Positions 47,409-59,492 of a DNA stretch of 64,000 nucleotides are shown here, one piece after another; position 1 is the stretch's first letter; each line of letters opens with the position of its first letter. Position numbers and translations under genes: made by a program. The notes beneath the pieces are model-generated. The model worked only from the letters and a program-made list of their open reading frames with translations, made no database searches and was not told the origin of the DNA. The stretch is from Hemerocallis citrina (lineage: Eukaryota; Streptophyta; Magnoliopsida; Asparagales; Asphodelaceae). Location: the NCBI GenBank assembly GCA_017893485.1, contig CM030363.1, positions 84,125,230 through 84,189,229 of the forward strand. Direction: 5' to 3'.

Positions 47409-48699
47409 TTATTGTTCAGTTGTTGGTATTGAATTCTTCATTTTGGTTGCTATTGTTGTTGTTGTTGTTGTTCTTCCACTTGTGAACGTAGATAATGCTT
47501 TTCCTTGTGTCCTATCTTCAGCCTTCAGCCAGTCTTCTGTGCAAACGAGCATCTCTAACGAGTCGGGCTTCAAGCGATTCTTGTAATCAGTTAGAACCCT
47601 ACCACTTGAAGAAAATGCACTTTCAGAAGCAACTGTAGAGACAGGATGAGTTAGTAAATCTTTAGCCATATATTTAAGAATACTATAAGTGTGTTCATGG
47701 TCATTCCACCATTGTAAAATATCTAGTGAAGAAGAAGAAGACTCAGAATCTTGTTAGTTATACAAATTTAATTCATTTGGTTGATTAGTCCTAGATTTTT
47801 TGGATTAAATTTGTGCAAGTAAATTAAATGTTCTATCATCAAATTTACTCTTTCCCTTACCTTTGGAACTACCAGAAGAAGAACTAACTACAGATATTGT
47901 GCTACTAGAAGCAAAAGCTCTATCATAATAATCATACAAGTTATTTAATGTAGATTCAAATTTAACTAAAAAAGAAACGCAATCAATTTCTATTTCTATT
48001 TCTACATTTTTTCCAAGTAATGCAAAAAAATATTTCAGGTCAAACTCTTCGTACCTTCTAATTTGATACGAGAATCCATAATGGTAGCAACACAAATCAA
48101 CATAGGAGGAGAATAAAAATACTTCAAAAAATTTTTGTATGCAGGTTTTACAATATCACCAACATAAGCATCATTTAACATTTCGTTAAATGTTTGCATC
48201 ATAGTAACTATTGAAATAAAAATGCTACTTGAAGTAGATTCATATAATTTTGAAAATTTTAAAGTTGCGGTTTTAAAAGGTTCTAAAAATTTCAACAAAG
48301 ATTCGGTATAAAACCAATCGGTGGGAGTCATTTCAAAATTTGGCATATTTTTTGAGATACAAAAATCATTTACAACTACTTTATATTCGGTAACAACATG
48401 TAATAAATCAAAAGTAGAGTTTCATCGGTGTTTAACATCCTTTGGAAATCTTCTAAAATGTACATTGGAAATCCTACACCAATTTTTCCATTCTTGAAAT
48501 ACGCTGGGACTTAATGCAAAAAAATGTACACAATTTTTAATTTTAAGTATATATGGATCGGCTATTTTTAATGCATCTTGAACACATAAATTTAAAATAT
48601 GACATGCACATCTATTATGAAAAATATTGTCAGATGGAGGGTTTAATGCGGATTTTAAAGTAGTAATTGCTGCATTGTTAATAGATGCATTATCAATAC
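47409..48699 (-). pseudogene. hAT transposase, C-terminal part
   Basis: From the insertion point leftwards: SIDNASINNAAITTL with the second catalytic Asp, FHNRCACHILNLCVQDAL (conserved hAT motif, about 48600), MPNFEMTPTDWFYTESLL and FLEPFKTATLKFSKLY, then ILQWWNDHEHTYSILKYMAK and HPVSTVASESAFSSSGRVL with LVCTEDWL (47670-47520), the hAT dimerisation region. Stops near 48420, 47807 and 47757 and a frame change near 48050 show that it is inactive. The N-terminal half is at 61126-61985. Confidence 0.9.
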
Positions 48700-49291
48700 T
48701 GATATGGCTAAAATGGGGTTAAATCAGAACCGTCCAAATCAGGAACGAATCTTAAATCCTAGGGGTAAAATGGTAATTTCGCCTACCAATGGGTCTGAAG
48801 CGGGTACTGGTTCTCCTCCTCAAAGACCCATTAACCAGCGAACGGATCCATCTCCAACCGGGTACGAGTTTTTACCCGCTGCAAACCCGGTCAAGCAGGA
48901 TAGAATTAGGGTTTCTGATTAATCTTAATCGACGGCCCTGATTCATATCTATTTTTTCATTGGGAATTAGGGATTACATTCCTTATCTAAACATAGGGAT
49001 TACATGCCTAATTCGATCCCAAAGGCAGCTATAAATACCCCCCATCCATCACCATTAAGAGGTAATCAATCTTTTGCCAATTTACACTCTCTCATAATCA
49101 TTCCTGATTACTGACTTGAGCGTCGGAGGGTGCGTCGCCGGGATCAACCCCGGTGTCTCGCATTTTTTGCAGGTGAACGGCGGGAGTCAACAGTCAAACT
49201 CCGGCGAAACAGGTTTCAGGTTTGCTATTCAAGTTTTCCAAGAATCCACAAATACTATCTGTTTACCCCCACACCAGATTTAGCAGTAACA
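48700..49291 (+). repeat. 5' LTR of the Tat element (592 bp)
   Basis: Starts TGATATGGC after the AATAC duplication and ends TAGCAGTAACA. A TATA box (CTATAAATACC, about 49029) lies in its middle. The first 31 bp (48700-48730) have no counterpart in the 3' LTR. Confidence 0.92.
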
Positions 49292-49294
49292 GAT

Positions 49295-49312
49295 TGGCAC
49301 CGTCTGTGGGAA
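49295..49312 (+). promoter_or_regulatory. Primer binding site of the Tat element
   Basis: TGGCACCGTCTGTGGGAA follows the LTR by 3 bp. A TGGCGCCGTCTGTGGGAA-like sequence is common here in Tat elements; this copy has A for G at the fifth base. The tRNA is not assigned with certainty. Confidence 0.7.
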
Positions 49313-49362
49313 CCATACGAATAGAAGCCTCCCCTCTTCCCGTTGTCAGAACTTCTCCAGCC

Positions 49363-51064
49363 ATGCCTCCTAGGAAAGTAAGATCTAGAGGGTCCAACCG
49401 TGGACCCAACCCCGTTGATCAGCAACAGAAAGTCCCCATCCAACCCGCTCAGCAGCAGGGGCAACTCCCTCTACAAGCTGAGGACCCTCTCCAACTGGAC
49501 CAGCCTCCTCTTCAGAATTAGCAACCCCCTAAGGGTCCCCCGGTCCTCAAAATGCCGGTGCAGGGACCTCGCGTCCCAACCTGCAAAAACAACCTCTCCA
49601 TCAGGACCGCGTCTCAATACACAATGCCTCTACAGATTCTATGGCCTTCCACAATCCCCGAGCTTCCGACCTTCGCAATACCTTCCTCAATCGGCAGAAG
49701 GATGAGGATCTTCACCGCCGTCTGGATGAAAAGCGGGCCCGAGAGGGAGCCTCCCGCCAACAACGTCTGGATGAGTGATCTCCTCACCGCCGAGACTACA
49801 GAAGGTCCCCTACCCGAAGAGGGTGGAGAGAGTCCCCCGAACATCACAAGAGAAGACCCCATTCCCCTGTCGGTCGGTAACATCCGAGGAACGATGAGGC
49901 ACCCATCACCCGTGCTGAGTTCCAGCAATTCCAAGCAACGGTATTGCAAGCTCTCAACCTCCGACCCAACAATAATAATACCCAAAGGGTTCCTACTCCC
50001 CCACGGGTCCAAAGTCCTCACCATCGGTCCATAACTCCTCCTCCGGCTTCCAACGACCAACAGCATATTCCTAGTCCTCGCCGCTCCCAGGGTTACCGTC
50101 GCCGTAGTCCCCGCTCCCCTTCCTATGAAGACGAGTCCAGGGGCTCATTTGACTACCGTCGGAGGGACGATGCTCTCTACCCCCGTCTCCACGAGATGGA
50201 GAGGCAGACAAGGATGAGGAGTTAAGAGGAAGAACCATCCGCCCGAGCAGACCTCCCTTTTCCTGAACCATCATGGAGGCTCCTATCCCAAGAGGATTCA
50301 AACCCCCGCAGTTCGAAACTTACTTGGGGGAGTCAGACCCCGTGGACCACATCAAAAGCTTTAAAACCCTCATGCTAATCCACCAAGCTTCCGATGCCTT
50401 ACTGTGCAAGACCTTCCCTGCCACTCTTAAAGGTTCGGCTCGGGAATGGTACTCCCGCCTCGCCCCGTCCTCCATATTCTCCTTCGAACAGTTGAGACCC
50501 TCTTCATCACTCATTTTGTGAGTAGCAGACGCATGGAGAAGACCAGCATCTCGTTACTCCAGCTCCGCCAGGAGAAGGGAGAGAAATTGAGAGACTACGT
50601 GAGGAGGTTCACTGCAGAGGTAAGATCCATCTCCTCCCTCGACCAGTCAGTTGCGGCGGCCGCCTTCCAATCAAATGTCCTCAACTCCAACCTTCGCTCC
50701 TCCCTCGCCAAGAAGCCTCCGCATAATTTTGCCGACCTCCTTCTTAGAATCGAGAAGTACATTCGAGCCGAAGAAGACGAATACCTCCCGGGCTTCGGAG
50801 GGTCTACCTCCGGGACAAAAAGAAAGGCAACTGAAGAAGAAGGGGTCAAGATGCTTCAGAAAGACAATGGCGGTCAGCACCGACCTCCCCCCAGATTTGA
50901 AAAGTTCACTCCTCTTAACGCCAACATTTCCACAATTCTCATGAAAGTCAAGAAGGAGGGGGTGATACCTCCTGCGCCAAAAATGAACACCCCTAGCAAG
51001 AAGAGGGACAAAGAGAAGTGGTGCCTGCTATCACCGGGACCATAGCCACGACACCAATGATTGT
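49363..51064 (+). pseudogene. Tat gag, frameshifted
   Basis: ATG at 49363 (MPPRKVRSRGSNRG), stop TAG at 49519. Further frames carry a Pro/Arg/Ser-rich region (49900-50225: RRSPRSPSYEDESRGSFDYR). The gag core begins at 50273 (PRGFKPPQFETYLGESDPVD, TFPATLKGSAREWYSRLAPS), and after a shift near 50490 continues as LFITHFVSSRRMEKTSISLL to SSLAKKPPHNFADLLLRIEK. It ends in a single knuckle-like motif CYHRDHSHDTNDC (51026-51064) in yet another frame. At least four frame changes mean no intact Gag. Confidence 0.85.
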
Positions 51065-51185
51065 CGGGCCCTGAAGAACGAGATAGAAGCCCTCATCCAG
51101 AGGGGGCAGCTGACCAAGTTCGTGAGAAAGAACCGAGCTGATCTTCCTTCCCCGCCTCGGGGAGCTAACAAGCGTCCTGAACGCG

Positions 51186-51872
51186 ATGAAATGCCCGAAT
51201 TCGAAGAGGAGCGTGTCCTGCACCTCATCCATAGGGGGCCCAATGGGGGGCTCCTCCAAATCCTCTCGAAAGGCATTTATAAAGGAAGTTAACTCGGTTC
51301 GCGCCACACCACCTCCCAAAGGTCTCGGAGTACCCGTCACGTTCTCAGATGAAGACCTTGAGGGTGTCCGAACCTCCCATTGTGACACGCTTGTCATCAC
51401 CCTCCGTATGGCGAACTTTAAAGTAGAGAGGATCCTGGTGGACAATGCCAGTTCCGTTAACATCCTCTTCTTCGCCGCTTTCAAAGGCCTCAAACTATCC
51501 CGAGACAGACTTAAACCCGCCGGCTACACACTCCATGGGTTCACGGAAGTGCTAGTGACTATTGAAGGGGTGATCACCCTCGATGTAACCGCTGGCAAAA
51601 CTCCTACTACCCGAACGGAGTCGATGGACTTTATGGTCGTGGATGTCCCAGCAGCTTATAATATCATTTTGGGTCGGCCCGGCTTAGCTGATCTCGAAGC
51701 CGTCCCTTCTGCCTATCACCTCAAGATGAAGTTCCCCACTCGGGGAGGAGTAGGGGAAGTAAGAGGCAGTCAGGAAACGGCGCACAGATGCTACATGACC
51801 TCTACCATGGGCCCAGTCCTCTCCCTCGAAACTCTCGAAATCCCCAAAGATGGTGTCCGACCCATGTCCTAG
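51186..51872 (+). pseudogene. Tat aspartic protease region
   Basis: An open frame of 228 codons. It includes GGPMGGSSKSSRKAFIKEV, VPVTFSDEDLEGVRTSHCDT, the active-site region LVDNASSVNILF (Asp at 51441-51443) and YNIILGRPGLADLEAVPSAY, all standard for Tat proteases. The Gly after Asp-Asn in the usual DNGSS is Ala here (GCC, 51447-51449). The frame ends in a TAG (51870) where pol should continue. Confidence 0.85.
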
Positions 51873-51875
51873 CCT

Positions 51876-53374
51876 GTGGATGAGTTGGAGGAAGTACTCT
51901 TCTCTGAGCAGGATCAGAGCCGCAAGTTCTTTATCAGCAAGACCCTCCCATCTACCCTAAGCTCGGACATAGTTCAATGTATCAGAAAGAACCGCGACCT
52001 CTTTGCTTGGTCGGCTGCTGACATGCCTGGAATTTCGAAAGAGCTTCTAGTCCACCACCTCAGCGTCGCTCCGGGGTTCAAACCGGTCCAACAGAAGAGG
52101 CACAAGTTCGCTCCCGAGCGCCAGTAAGCTATAAAAGAGGAGGTGGACAAGCTCTTGAAGGCTCGGTTCATACAAGAGGTCAATTACCCCGAATGGCTCT
52201 CGAATGTAGTGATGGTAAAGAAGTCCAACGGGACCTAGAGGATTTGCATCGACTTTACCGACCTCAACAAGGCATGCCCCAAAGATCCATTCCCTCTTCC
52301 AAGCATCGATACTTTGATTGACGCCACTTCAGGCCATGAACTCCTCAGCTTCATGGACGCCTTCTCGAGCTACAATCAGATTCGTATGTTTCCCCCGGAT
52401 ATCCCGAAGACCTCCTTTGTAACCGATCAGGGCCTCTACTGCTACAGGGTAATGCCCTTCGATTTGAAGAATGCAGGTGCCACTATCAATGCCTCGTCAA
52501 CAAGGTTTTTCAAGCACAGATCGGCCGAAATATGGAGGTATATGTTGACGATATGCTTGTGAAGAGCATCCACGGGGCCGATCATGTGGCCGATATGCAA
52601 GAAGCGTTCGACGTACTCAGGAAGCACGATATGAGGCTCAATCCGAACAAATGTGCGTTCGGAGTCTCGTCGGGAAAATTCCTAGGCTTCATGGTCAGCC
52701 AAAGAGGAATCGAGGCCAACCCCGAGAAGATCAAAGCCATACTAGACATGGCTCCCCTGAAGAATGTTAAAGAGGTTCAGAAGCTAACGGGTCGCCTGGC
52801 AGCCATAGGGCATTTCCTTTCCAAGTCAGGAGAGAAGTGTCTTCCCTTCTTCAAAGCTCTCAGGGGGGCTAAAGGCTTCAAGTGGGGTCAGCAACAACAA
52901 GACTCATTCGACCAGCTGAAGGCTCACCTAGTTAATCCTCCTCTCCTCAGCAAACCTGTTTCCGGGGAAGCCCTCTACCTCTACTTAGCCGCCTCCGAGC
53001 AGACCCTCAGCGCCATACTCGTAAGGGAAGAAAATAAGACTCAAAAGCCCATCTATTATGTGACCAAGGTACTTCGGGATGCCGAGCTCCGCTACCCGAG
53101 GATAGAGAAGAAGGCATACGCCTTAGTCATGGTCACAAGAAAGCTTCGCCCATATTTCCAGTCCCATTCGGTGGTCGTTCTTACCGACCAACCTGCTGAA
53201 GCAAGTACTCCACAAGCCGGAGACCTCGATCGCCTCATGAAGTGGTCTATCAAGCTGAGCCAACACGACATATCGTACCAGCCTCGGACCGCAATCAAGG
53301 CTCAGGCCTTAGCTGTATTCATCGTCGAGAATACCATCCCCGAGGTCAGCCAAGCAATGAAGGGACCACCTTTC
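51876..53374 (+). pseudogene. Tat reverse transcriptase and RNase H
   Basis: RT: KNRDLFAWSAADMPGIS, EEVDKLLKARFIQEVNYPEW, RICIDFTDLNKACPKDPFPL and SFMDAFSSYNQI, then a frameshift near 52490 and the catalytic YVDD (52541-52552). In-frame stops lie at about 52125 and 52237. Connection and first RNase H: SAILVREENKTQKPIYYVTK and ELRYPRIEKKAYALVMVTRK to VVVLTDQP. From 52532 a single frame of 388 codons stays open through RNase H into the second RNase H. Confidence 0.92.
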
Positions 53375-53779
53375 TGGTCGATCTACGTAGATGGATCCTC
53401 TTGTAACGAGGGAAGCGGAGTCGGGGTCATTCTGGCCGGCCCAGATGATTTCGTCCTCCAATACTCCCTCCGCATCAACTTCAAGGCCTCTAACAATGAA
53501 GCAGAATATGAAGCACTCATAGCTGGCCTCGGAATGACTCGCAATGCAGGGGCGCAGCGCCTCCGGATCTTTAGCGACTCTCAGCTGGTCGTAAATCGGG
53601 TCCTAGGCGAGTACGAGGCAGGAGATGACCGAATGGTTAAGTACTTAGCCAAGGTCAGGAATCTCATGGCCCTATTTGAAGAAGCTCTCATCCAGTGAAT
53701 CCCCCAAGAAGAGAATTCCCAAGCCGATGCCCTCTCCAAGCTAGCCTCCTCCTCCCTACAAGGTCTCGAGCAGACCGTC
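53375..53779 (+). pseudogene. Tat archaeal-type second RNase H
   Basis: WSIYVDGSSCNEGSGVGVIL with Asp (53390-53392), NNEAEYEALIAGLG (Glu) and LRIFSDSQLVVNRVLGEYEA (Asp) preserve the catalytic set. This additional RNase H is specific to the Tat lineage. The frame stops at a TGA (53696), probably from an Arg CGA, and resumes as IPQEENSQADALSKLAS. Confidence 0.9.
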
Positions 53780-55128
53780 TTGATCGAGGTGCTCCTAAAG
53801 CCAAGTATAGAAGATGAAACTTCCGACTCGATGGAGTCGCTACCTGTCCTGCTTCAAGATTATTGGATGAAACCCCTGGTAGAATTCCTAAGGGATGGGC
53901 TCCTCCCCGAAGACCCTAAAGAAGCTCGCCGAGTGAGAACCCGAGCAGAGCCATACACACTTATCGAGGGCATCCTATACAAGCGCTCCTTCACACAAGT
54001 AGACGGCAGGCCTTATTTGAGATGTCCTCTCCCCGGAACAAGCCGATTACGCCCTACAAGACTCCACGAAGGCATCGGCGAGGCACATTCAGGGTCCAGA
54101 TCCCTAGCCCGGAAGGTGTTGAATTATGGATATTTCTGGCCCACTCTTCCACATGACGCCGAACTCCACGTTTGGCAATGCAGCTCTTGTCAGAAGTACT
54201 CCAACGTCTGTCGCCTCCCACAAGCTCCACTCACCTCCCTATCAAGTCCTATCCCTTTCGCAATGTGGGGAATGGATTTACTAGGGCCATTCCCACCAGC
54301 TCCCGGCCAGCTCAAATTCTTAATCGTGGCAATCAACTACTTCTCGAAGTGGATAGAGGCCGAGCCCTTGGCCACAATCACCGAGAACAAAATACTTCAG
54401 TTCTTCTAGAAGAACGTTATTTGCCGATTCGGTGTACCTCGAGTCCTCATAACAGACAACGGAACCCAATTTACTGGGGCTGCCTTCCGAGCTCTATGTG
54501 AAGACCTCGCCAACCAACAACGTTTCTCCTCCGTCTCCCATCCACAGTCGAATGGTCAAGTGGAGAATGCTAACCGACGATCCTTTCCGGTATTAAGAAG
54601 AGGCTGAATAAGTGCTCTAAAGGCTTATGGGTCGATCACCTCCCTAACGTGCTGTGGAACTACCGCACCACGAAACGGACCCCCACAGGAGAGTCGCCAT
54701 TCAACCTCACGTATGGGTCCGAAGCTGTGATCCCATTGGAAATCGACATACCTTCTCCTCGCCTTGTTGCCTACGAAGAAGAACAGAATGCCAGAGAACT
54801 TCGGGCAAACTTAGACTTGGTCGACGAGCTATGGGAAAGAGCGTCAATCCGCCAACAGAGTTATCGGAGGAGGATCGAGTTGGCGTACAATAAGAGAGTT
54901 CGTCCTACCGACCTCAAAGAAGGGGACTTGGTCCTCAGAAAGTTAGCAATCTCTTTTCCTGGTCAGAAGAGTAAACTAGCTCCAAATTGGGAGGGACCCT
55001 ACAAGATCACCAAAGTGGTTCGGCCCGGGACATATCGTCTAGAAGACCTCGAAGGCAGAGAGATCCCCAGGACTTGGAATGCCGACCATCTTTTGAAATA
55101 CCAAGAGAGCGCTTTAATGCCTCTCTAA
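53780..55128 (+). pseudogene. Tat integrase
   Basis: The zinc-binding region (LHEGIGEAHSG ... CSSCQKYSN) is followed by the catalytic core: GMDLLGPFPP (Asp at 54275), a TAG at 54408 replacing the Trp of FFWKN, LITDNGTQF (Asp at 54455) and GQVENAN (Glu at 54563). A shift near 54580 precedes the C-terminal part 54649-55128 (LWNYRTTKRTPTGESPFNLT; KLAPNWEGPYKITKVV; EGREIPRTWNADHLLKY). No chromodomain, as expected for Tat. Confidence 0.92.
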
Positions 55129-55299
55129 GTATTCTGGGATGTCGAACCGTTCCTCTCCTTTTACTTGTATTTTTTCCTTTATTTCTCTTATGTAACAACG
55201 GCTCGCAACTTAGAAGCAGCCAATTATTAGTAGTCAATAAAGAACGGTTTTTCATATTTTACTTGTAAAATTGCTTGTATCTCTCTGCTTTTTACTCTT
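55129..55299 (+). other. 3' flank of Tat pol
   Basis: Untranslated, T-rich, with AATAAAGAACGG near 55237. This is one possible end of a pol transcript. No ORF is supported. Confidence 0.5.
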
Positions 55300-55735
55300 C
55301 ACTCTAATGGCGAGTTCGGAGTCCAACACTTGGCTCGATTCTGCTTCGCAAGCTCGCTCTTAAGCGAGCTAGAAGTGGTTCGCCATTTGGAATTGCTCCC
55401 ACAACCATTGAACAAACTCTAACGACGAGTTCAGAGTCCAACACTTGGCTCGACTCTACTTTGCAAGCTCGCTCTTAAGCGATCTAGAAGTAGTTCGCCA
55501 TTCAGAATTGCTCCCACAACCGTTGAACAAACTCTAACGACGAGTTCGGAGTCCAACACTTAGCTCGATTCTATTTCGCAAGCTCGCTCTTAAGCGAGCT
55601 AGAAGTGGTTCGCCATTCGAAATTGCTCCCACAACCGTTGAACAAACTCTAACGACGAGTTCGGAGTCCAACACTTGGCTTGACCCCACTTTTCAAGCTC
55701 GCTATTAAGCAAGCCAAAAGTGGTTCGCCCATAAG
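55300..55735. repeat. 115-bp tandem repeat, about 3.7 units
   Basis: CGAGTTCGGAGTCCAACACT starts at 55311, 55426, 55541 and 55656, an exact 115-bp period. Each unit contains AGCTCGCTCTTAAGCGAGCT or a variant, an 8-bp stem with a 4-base loop. It lies between pol and the 3' ends of the antisense genes. Confidence 0.95.
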
Positions 55736-55919
55736 AAGGAAGATTTGCTTCTGATTTTGAGTAGTTTTCAAAAGTTGGAGGAGTTATACTTAAACTAATG
55801 CCAGCCAATGCAGCATTCGAACATCAGAAGCAAAACAAACTTTTTTAAATTAAGAGCTCAAACAAGGCTGACACTACAACAGAGTTTTACAATAACTTGA
55901 AGAGCATAATACAACTTGT

Positions 55920-56759
55920 TTAGCGCTTCTTTGGAAAGGGAACGCTTCGGTTCAGAGACACACGAGGGCGCCGTCGCCTTACCTCTGAGCTCGACTCTAA
56001 ACCAGCCAAGCGAGACCCCCCGTCGCCGCTGATTCTAGCTGTGGCCCCAACTAAGGCGCCACTAGACGAAACAGCTACACCACTCTGAGCGTCAGCTGGG
56101 CTCCGCCTAACGGCAGGCGAATGAGTCGCAAGTTCGTAGAACGAGATTCCTCTTTTGCTCTCTTCGCGAGTACACGACGTACTGCGAACATTAATCCTTA
56201 CGAGTTGAGGTTTCAGCGATGCAATCTCCTCCTCTAGCTCGACGATCCTATCTCTCAGAATATTGCCCTCCGCCGATACTTTGAAACGGGGAAGTTTAGA
56301 CGAGCCCGCGACGTTAGTGCTGTCGACCACAATACGACGGAAATGAGTCACTTCGATACCCCTGTCGATCGTGATCCTCCTCAGTTTGTCAATTCTTGCC
56401 GTCAACTCATCGCGCTCGGACATCAACTTCCCCACCCTCGAAGCTATCTCCTCTTCCTCCGCCGAATGTTCTTTCACCGTTACCTCCAAATGACGAACCT
56501 CCGCCAGCAGTTCACTATTCCTTTGGTCGACATCGAAGAGCTCCTTACGGAGCAACTTTATCTCGCCTTCGAGACGAGTCTCTCGAGGTTGCTTCTGCAG
56601 TTGCCTCAACTCGCGAAAATACCCTCTCGCAGTTGCTTTGATGTCCTCCAACTTCAAGAAGTCGTAAAACGAGTTATCCCGACTGCGAGAAAGAGCCCGC
56701 TTCGCTTTCTTCAACTCAGAACGAAGATGAGAGACCTCAGTAATCGGACCTAACTCAAC
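55920..56759 (-). pseudogene. Antisense coiled-coil exon of the Tat element
   Basis: Minus-strand frame preceded by a good acceptor (CACTTTTTAG, ending 56760): VELGPITEVSHLRSELKKAK, then a long heptad region (ELRQLQKQPRETRLEGEIKL; LLRKELFDVDQRNSELLAEV; DRIVELEEEIASLKPQL) and a basic C-terminus ending FPKKR. It stays open over 265 codons. It may be a last exon of the antisense gene at 57114-59492 or part of a second gene whose first exon is lost. Function unknown. Confidence 0.6.
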
Positions 56760-57113
56760 CTAAAAAGTGAAGAGATGTCAACATAGAAAGGCGAAGAGAA
56801 GTTCTCAATGCAAACGAAAAGTTTCCGACACTTAGAAAAATTTCGGGGTGTTAACAACGCTTAAGTTCCTAGAGAAAGGTGTTAACAACTCTCGAAATTC
56901 TCAATACCAACGAAAGGTAACCAACACTTAGAGAAATCTCACAAATTTTCAATACGAAACCAAGCATCAAACTATTCGAATGTTCGGCCAACAAAAAGCG
57001 AGTCGTTTCATTGAAAACTCCAAAAGTGTACACAAAAGCGGTGGCCAATCTGCAGTTAGGCATTACAAAAACAAAACGAAAAAAGCAAAAACAATTAAGA
57101 AGAGGCGACTAAG
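56760..57113 (-). other. Intron-like or intergenic segment between antisense coding blocks
   Basis: AT-rich; contains repeated pieces (minus: TTCTCTAAGTGTTGG..., GTTAACACC twice, 56840-56950) and a polypyrimidine stretch before the acceptor at 56760. No ORF is supported. Confidence 0.45.
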
Positions 57114-59492
57114 TCAGAGGTCGACCTCTTGGTGTTGCTCCGAGCCATCATCGCTCGGCACAGTAACTATAGCCCTGTTGACTTTCGCCTCGTCCTCATC
57201 CTCGGCCTCGTTCTCCGTCTCATTCTCGGCATCGTTCTCCGTCTCGTCCTCGACCTCATCCTAGGTCTCGCCTGTACCTTCGGCACCCTTACCCCCCTCG
57301 GGTCCGAGCATTGCCGGAAGAATTTCTTCCTCCCCCTCCACAGGATCGTAAAAGTGATAGGAGGAGGTGTCAAACACGGGGTTCCGAGCCGAGATGTGTA
57401 GCAATGCATGGCCATAGGCTTCCTCCATGTTTTTGAACATATGGACTTCGGCCTCATCCTAGATGGCCTTCTTAGCCTTGGTCACCTTTGACGCGTGCTT
57501 GGCCAACACCTTCTTGGTCGTCTTCCGAACCTTCTCCGTTTCCGCCTGTGCCTTGGCCAGCTCCTCCTTGAGCTCGGCATTCTCCTTCTCCAAGGCTACG
57601 ACCTTGGATGCTTCGTCAGCCGACCGCTCTAGTGCCTCGGCCAGCTTCGTCTCCAGTCCGGCCACCTCGGCCGCGTGCGAAGCAGAAAGAAGCTGCTCGG
57701 CTTCAAACCGCTTCACCGCCTTCGCGTGCTCTGACCTTTCTCGGTCGCTCATCGCGGTCAGTTCCTTTTCCTTGCTCGCAAACTCCTCGAGCAAATAGTT
57801 GAAGTGGCAGAGGGTCTGAAAACAATACAAAAAGCAGTTAAGCACGATCACAAAAACTTGAAAAATTTTTGAAGAAAGTCCTCTAGTACTTACAGACATG
57901 GTGTTCCGAGCAATCTGCATCGCGGCGTCACCAACTTGGCCCGCCTTGAGCGCCGCTCGGTCTTTAGGGATCGGCAGGTGCTTCACCGCCTGCATGCATA
58001 TGTTGCCGTCCCCTAGGAACCCATCGACCTTCATCACCGGCCAATCGGGGACGAAGATGCGCTTGTGCTCCTCGATCAGGATTTTCTCCGCCTCGGCAGA
58101 GAGGGGCGGGACCTCGAGAGCCAGTGTCGCGCTCACATTGAACGCTCCGCCTGAAGACCCTAGAGCATCTGTTCGCGCCATTTGGGTTGGCGCATCCGAG
58201 GTAGGTGGGGCGAACGCCACGACGAGGCCTTGATCGGGCTCGACCAGAGGAGCCTCGACAACCAGCCGCTCGATGGTCGGAAAGACCGAGGGGATCTTGG
58301 GCGCTCGGCCGCCTTGAGGCCCGAACACGGTCCTCTTTCTCTTCCTTGCCTCCTGCTCCTTAGCCGTCCGGGCCTTGGCCATCAGACCCTTGTAGTCCAT
58401 GCCGGGAGTTTCTGCAAAGACCGAGCGAAAAAAGTTAGGAAAATTTTTTAAACTCAAAGACAAAGCAAAGAAAAGAAAAAGAGAAGCGTACTAGGGTCGA
58501 TCGGACTGAGACCCCCTCGGAATAGGACCTCCTCGGTAATGTCCTTGCAGTTGAGGGTCGGAAGACCGAGGAGCTTTTCTGCAATCTCTGCCTCCTCGTT
58601 GCTGAGCACGGGCTCCTTCTTCGCCCGTTTCGGAACCCCTTCCCTCAGCCACGCTGTCGGGATGACCCACGGCTCGGGAGCCCGGACGAGGAAATACTTC
58701 TCTTTCCAGTGCTTGATCGAGTTCAGGTTCTCGATAAGCTTCACGCCCTTCCTCGGCGAGAGATAGTACCTCTGCTCGTTCTTGTTCATCTGGCAGGGTC
58801 GGTAGAGGCTTCGTAGTAGGAACATCGAGGGCTGCGTGCCGACCTCCTGGCATTGAAGAGCGAAGGCCATCACGTGCCACCAAGTGTTCGGCATCCACTG
58901 GGCCGGGCTCAAGCCGAACCATTGCAGCACCTCGATTACGAAAGGGTGCAATGGCAGCCGAAGGCCGGCATGCAGAGCGTCGGCAGGGAATATGCAAATG
59001 TCGGCCGAAGAAGACGTGCATGCTCGGACGCCAAGGCCGGGGAGAAGGAGGGCATACTCCGCAGGGATCCGAAACCCACTCCGAATCTGATGCAAATCCA
59101 CCTCGGTTAAGATCGAGGAAATCTGATCTACCTCGGAAGTCTCCCTCGGCTTGTTCTCCTCAATCGACTTGGCGGTACCCTGCATCACCTTCTCCAGCAA
59201 ATCCCCGGAGTAGCTCCGCACACCACCAACACTAGACAAGATGCTCGGGTGCCGAGCCAACTCCCCTACAGTCTTCGGGTGCTCGATTATTGTCACCACC
59301 CCCTTGCCCTTGCTGGCTCGGACCATTACCTCCTGGAGAGGCTCAGCAACCTCCTCATCTGTACTCGGCCTGACAGTTGTCTCTTCGGTCAGGCTCGACG
59401 ACCTCCTTCCCATTACCCTTGCTCGGCCTGACCGCTCGGCTGACGCCTAGGTCCGAGGAGGGGGTCTCGTCCGTGGAAGAAATCTTAACCAT
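57114..59492 (-). pseudogene. Antisense gene (aORF) of the Tat element, three exons, PF04195-like
   Basis: Exon 1 (59492 or 59413 to 58492) holds the conserved domain: LRLPLHPFVIEVLQWFGLSP, TWWHVMAFALQCQEVGTQPS and LNSIKHWKEKYFLVRAPEPW. Donor GTACGC (58491), acceptor TTTGCAG (58412). Exon 2 (58411-57894) has MAKARTAKEQEARKRKR and FVPDWPVMKVDGFL; donor GTAAGTAC (57893), acceptor TTTTCAG (57816). Exon 3 (57815-57114) is a coiled coil (ALEKENAELKEELAKAQAET) with a Glu/Asp-rich tail. Stops lie near 57457 and 57268, and a frame change occurs between 59492 and 59413. Tat elements are known to carry such antisense ORFs. The role is unknown; the domain recalls plant 'putative gypsy type transposon' proteins. 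Confidence 0.8.

Noticed and set aside
57463..58451. Plus-strand frames opposite the Tat antisense gene
   Set aside because: Shadows; the minus strand has the PF04195-like domain, donor and acceptor sites.
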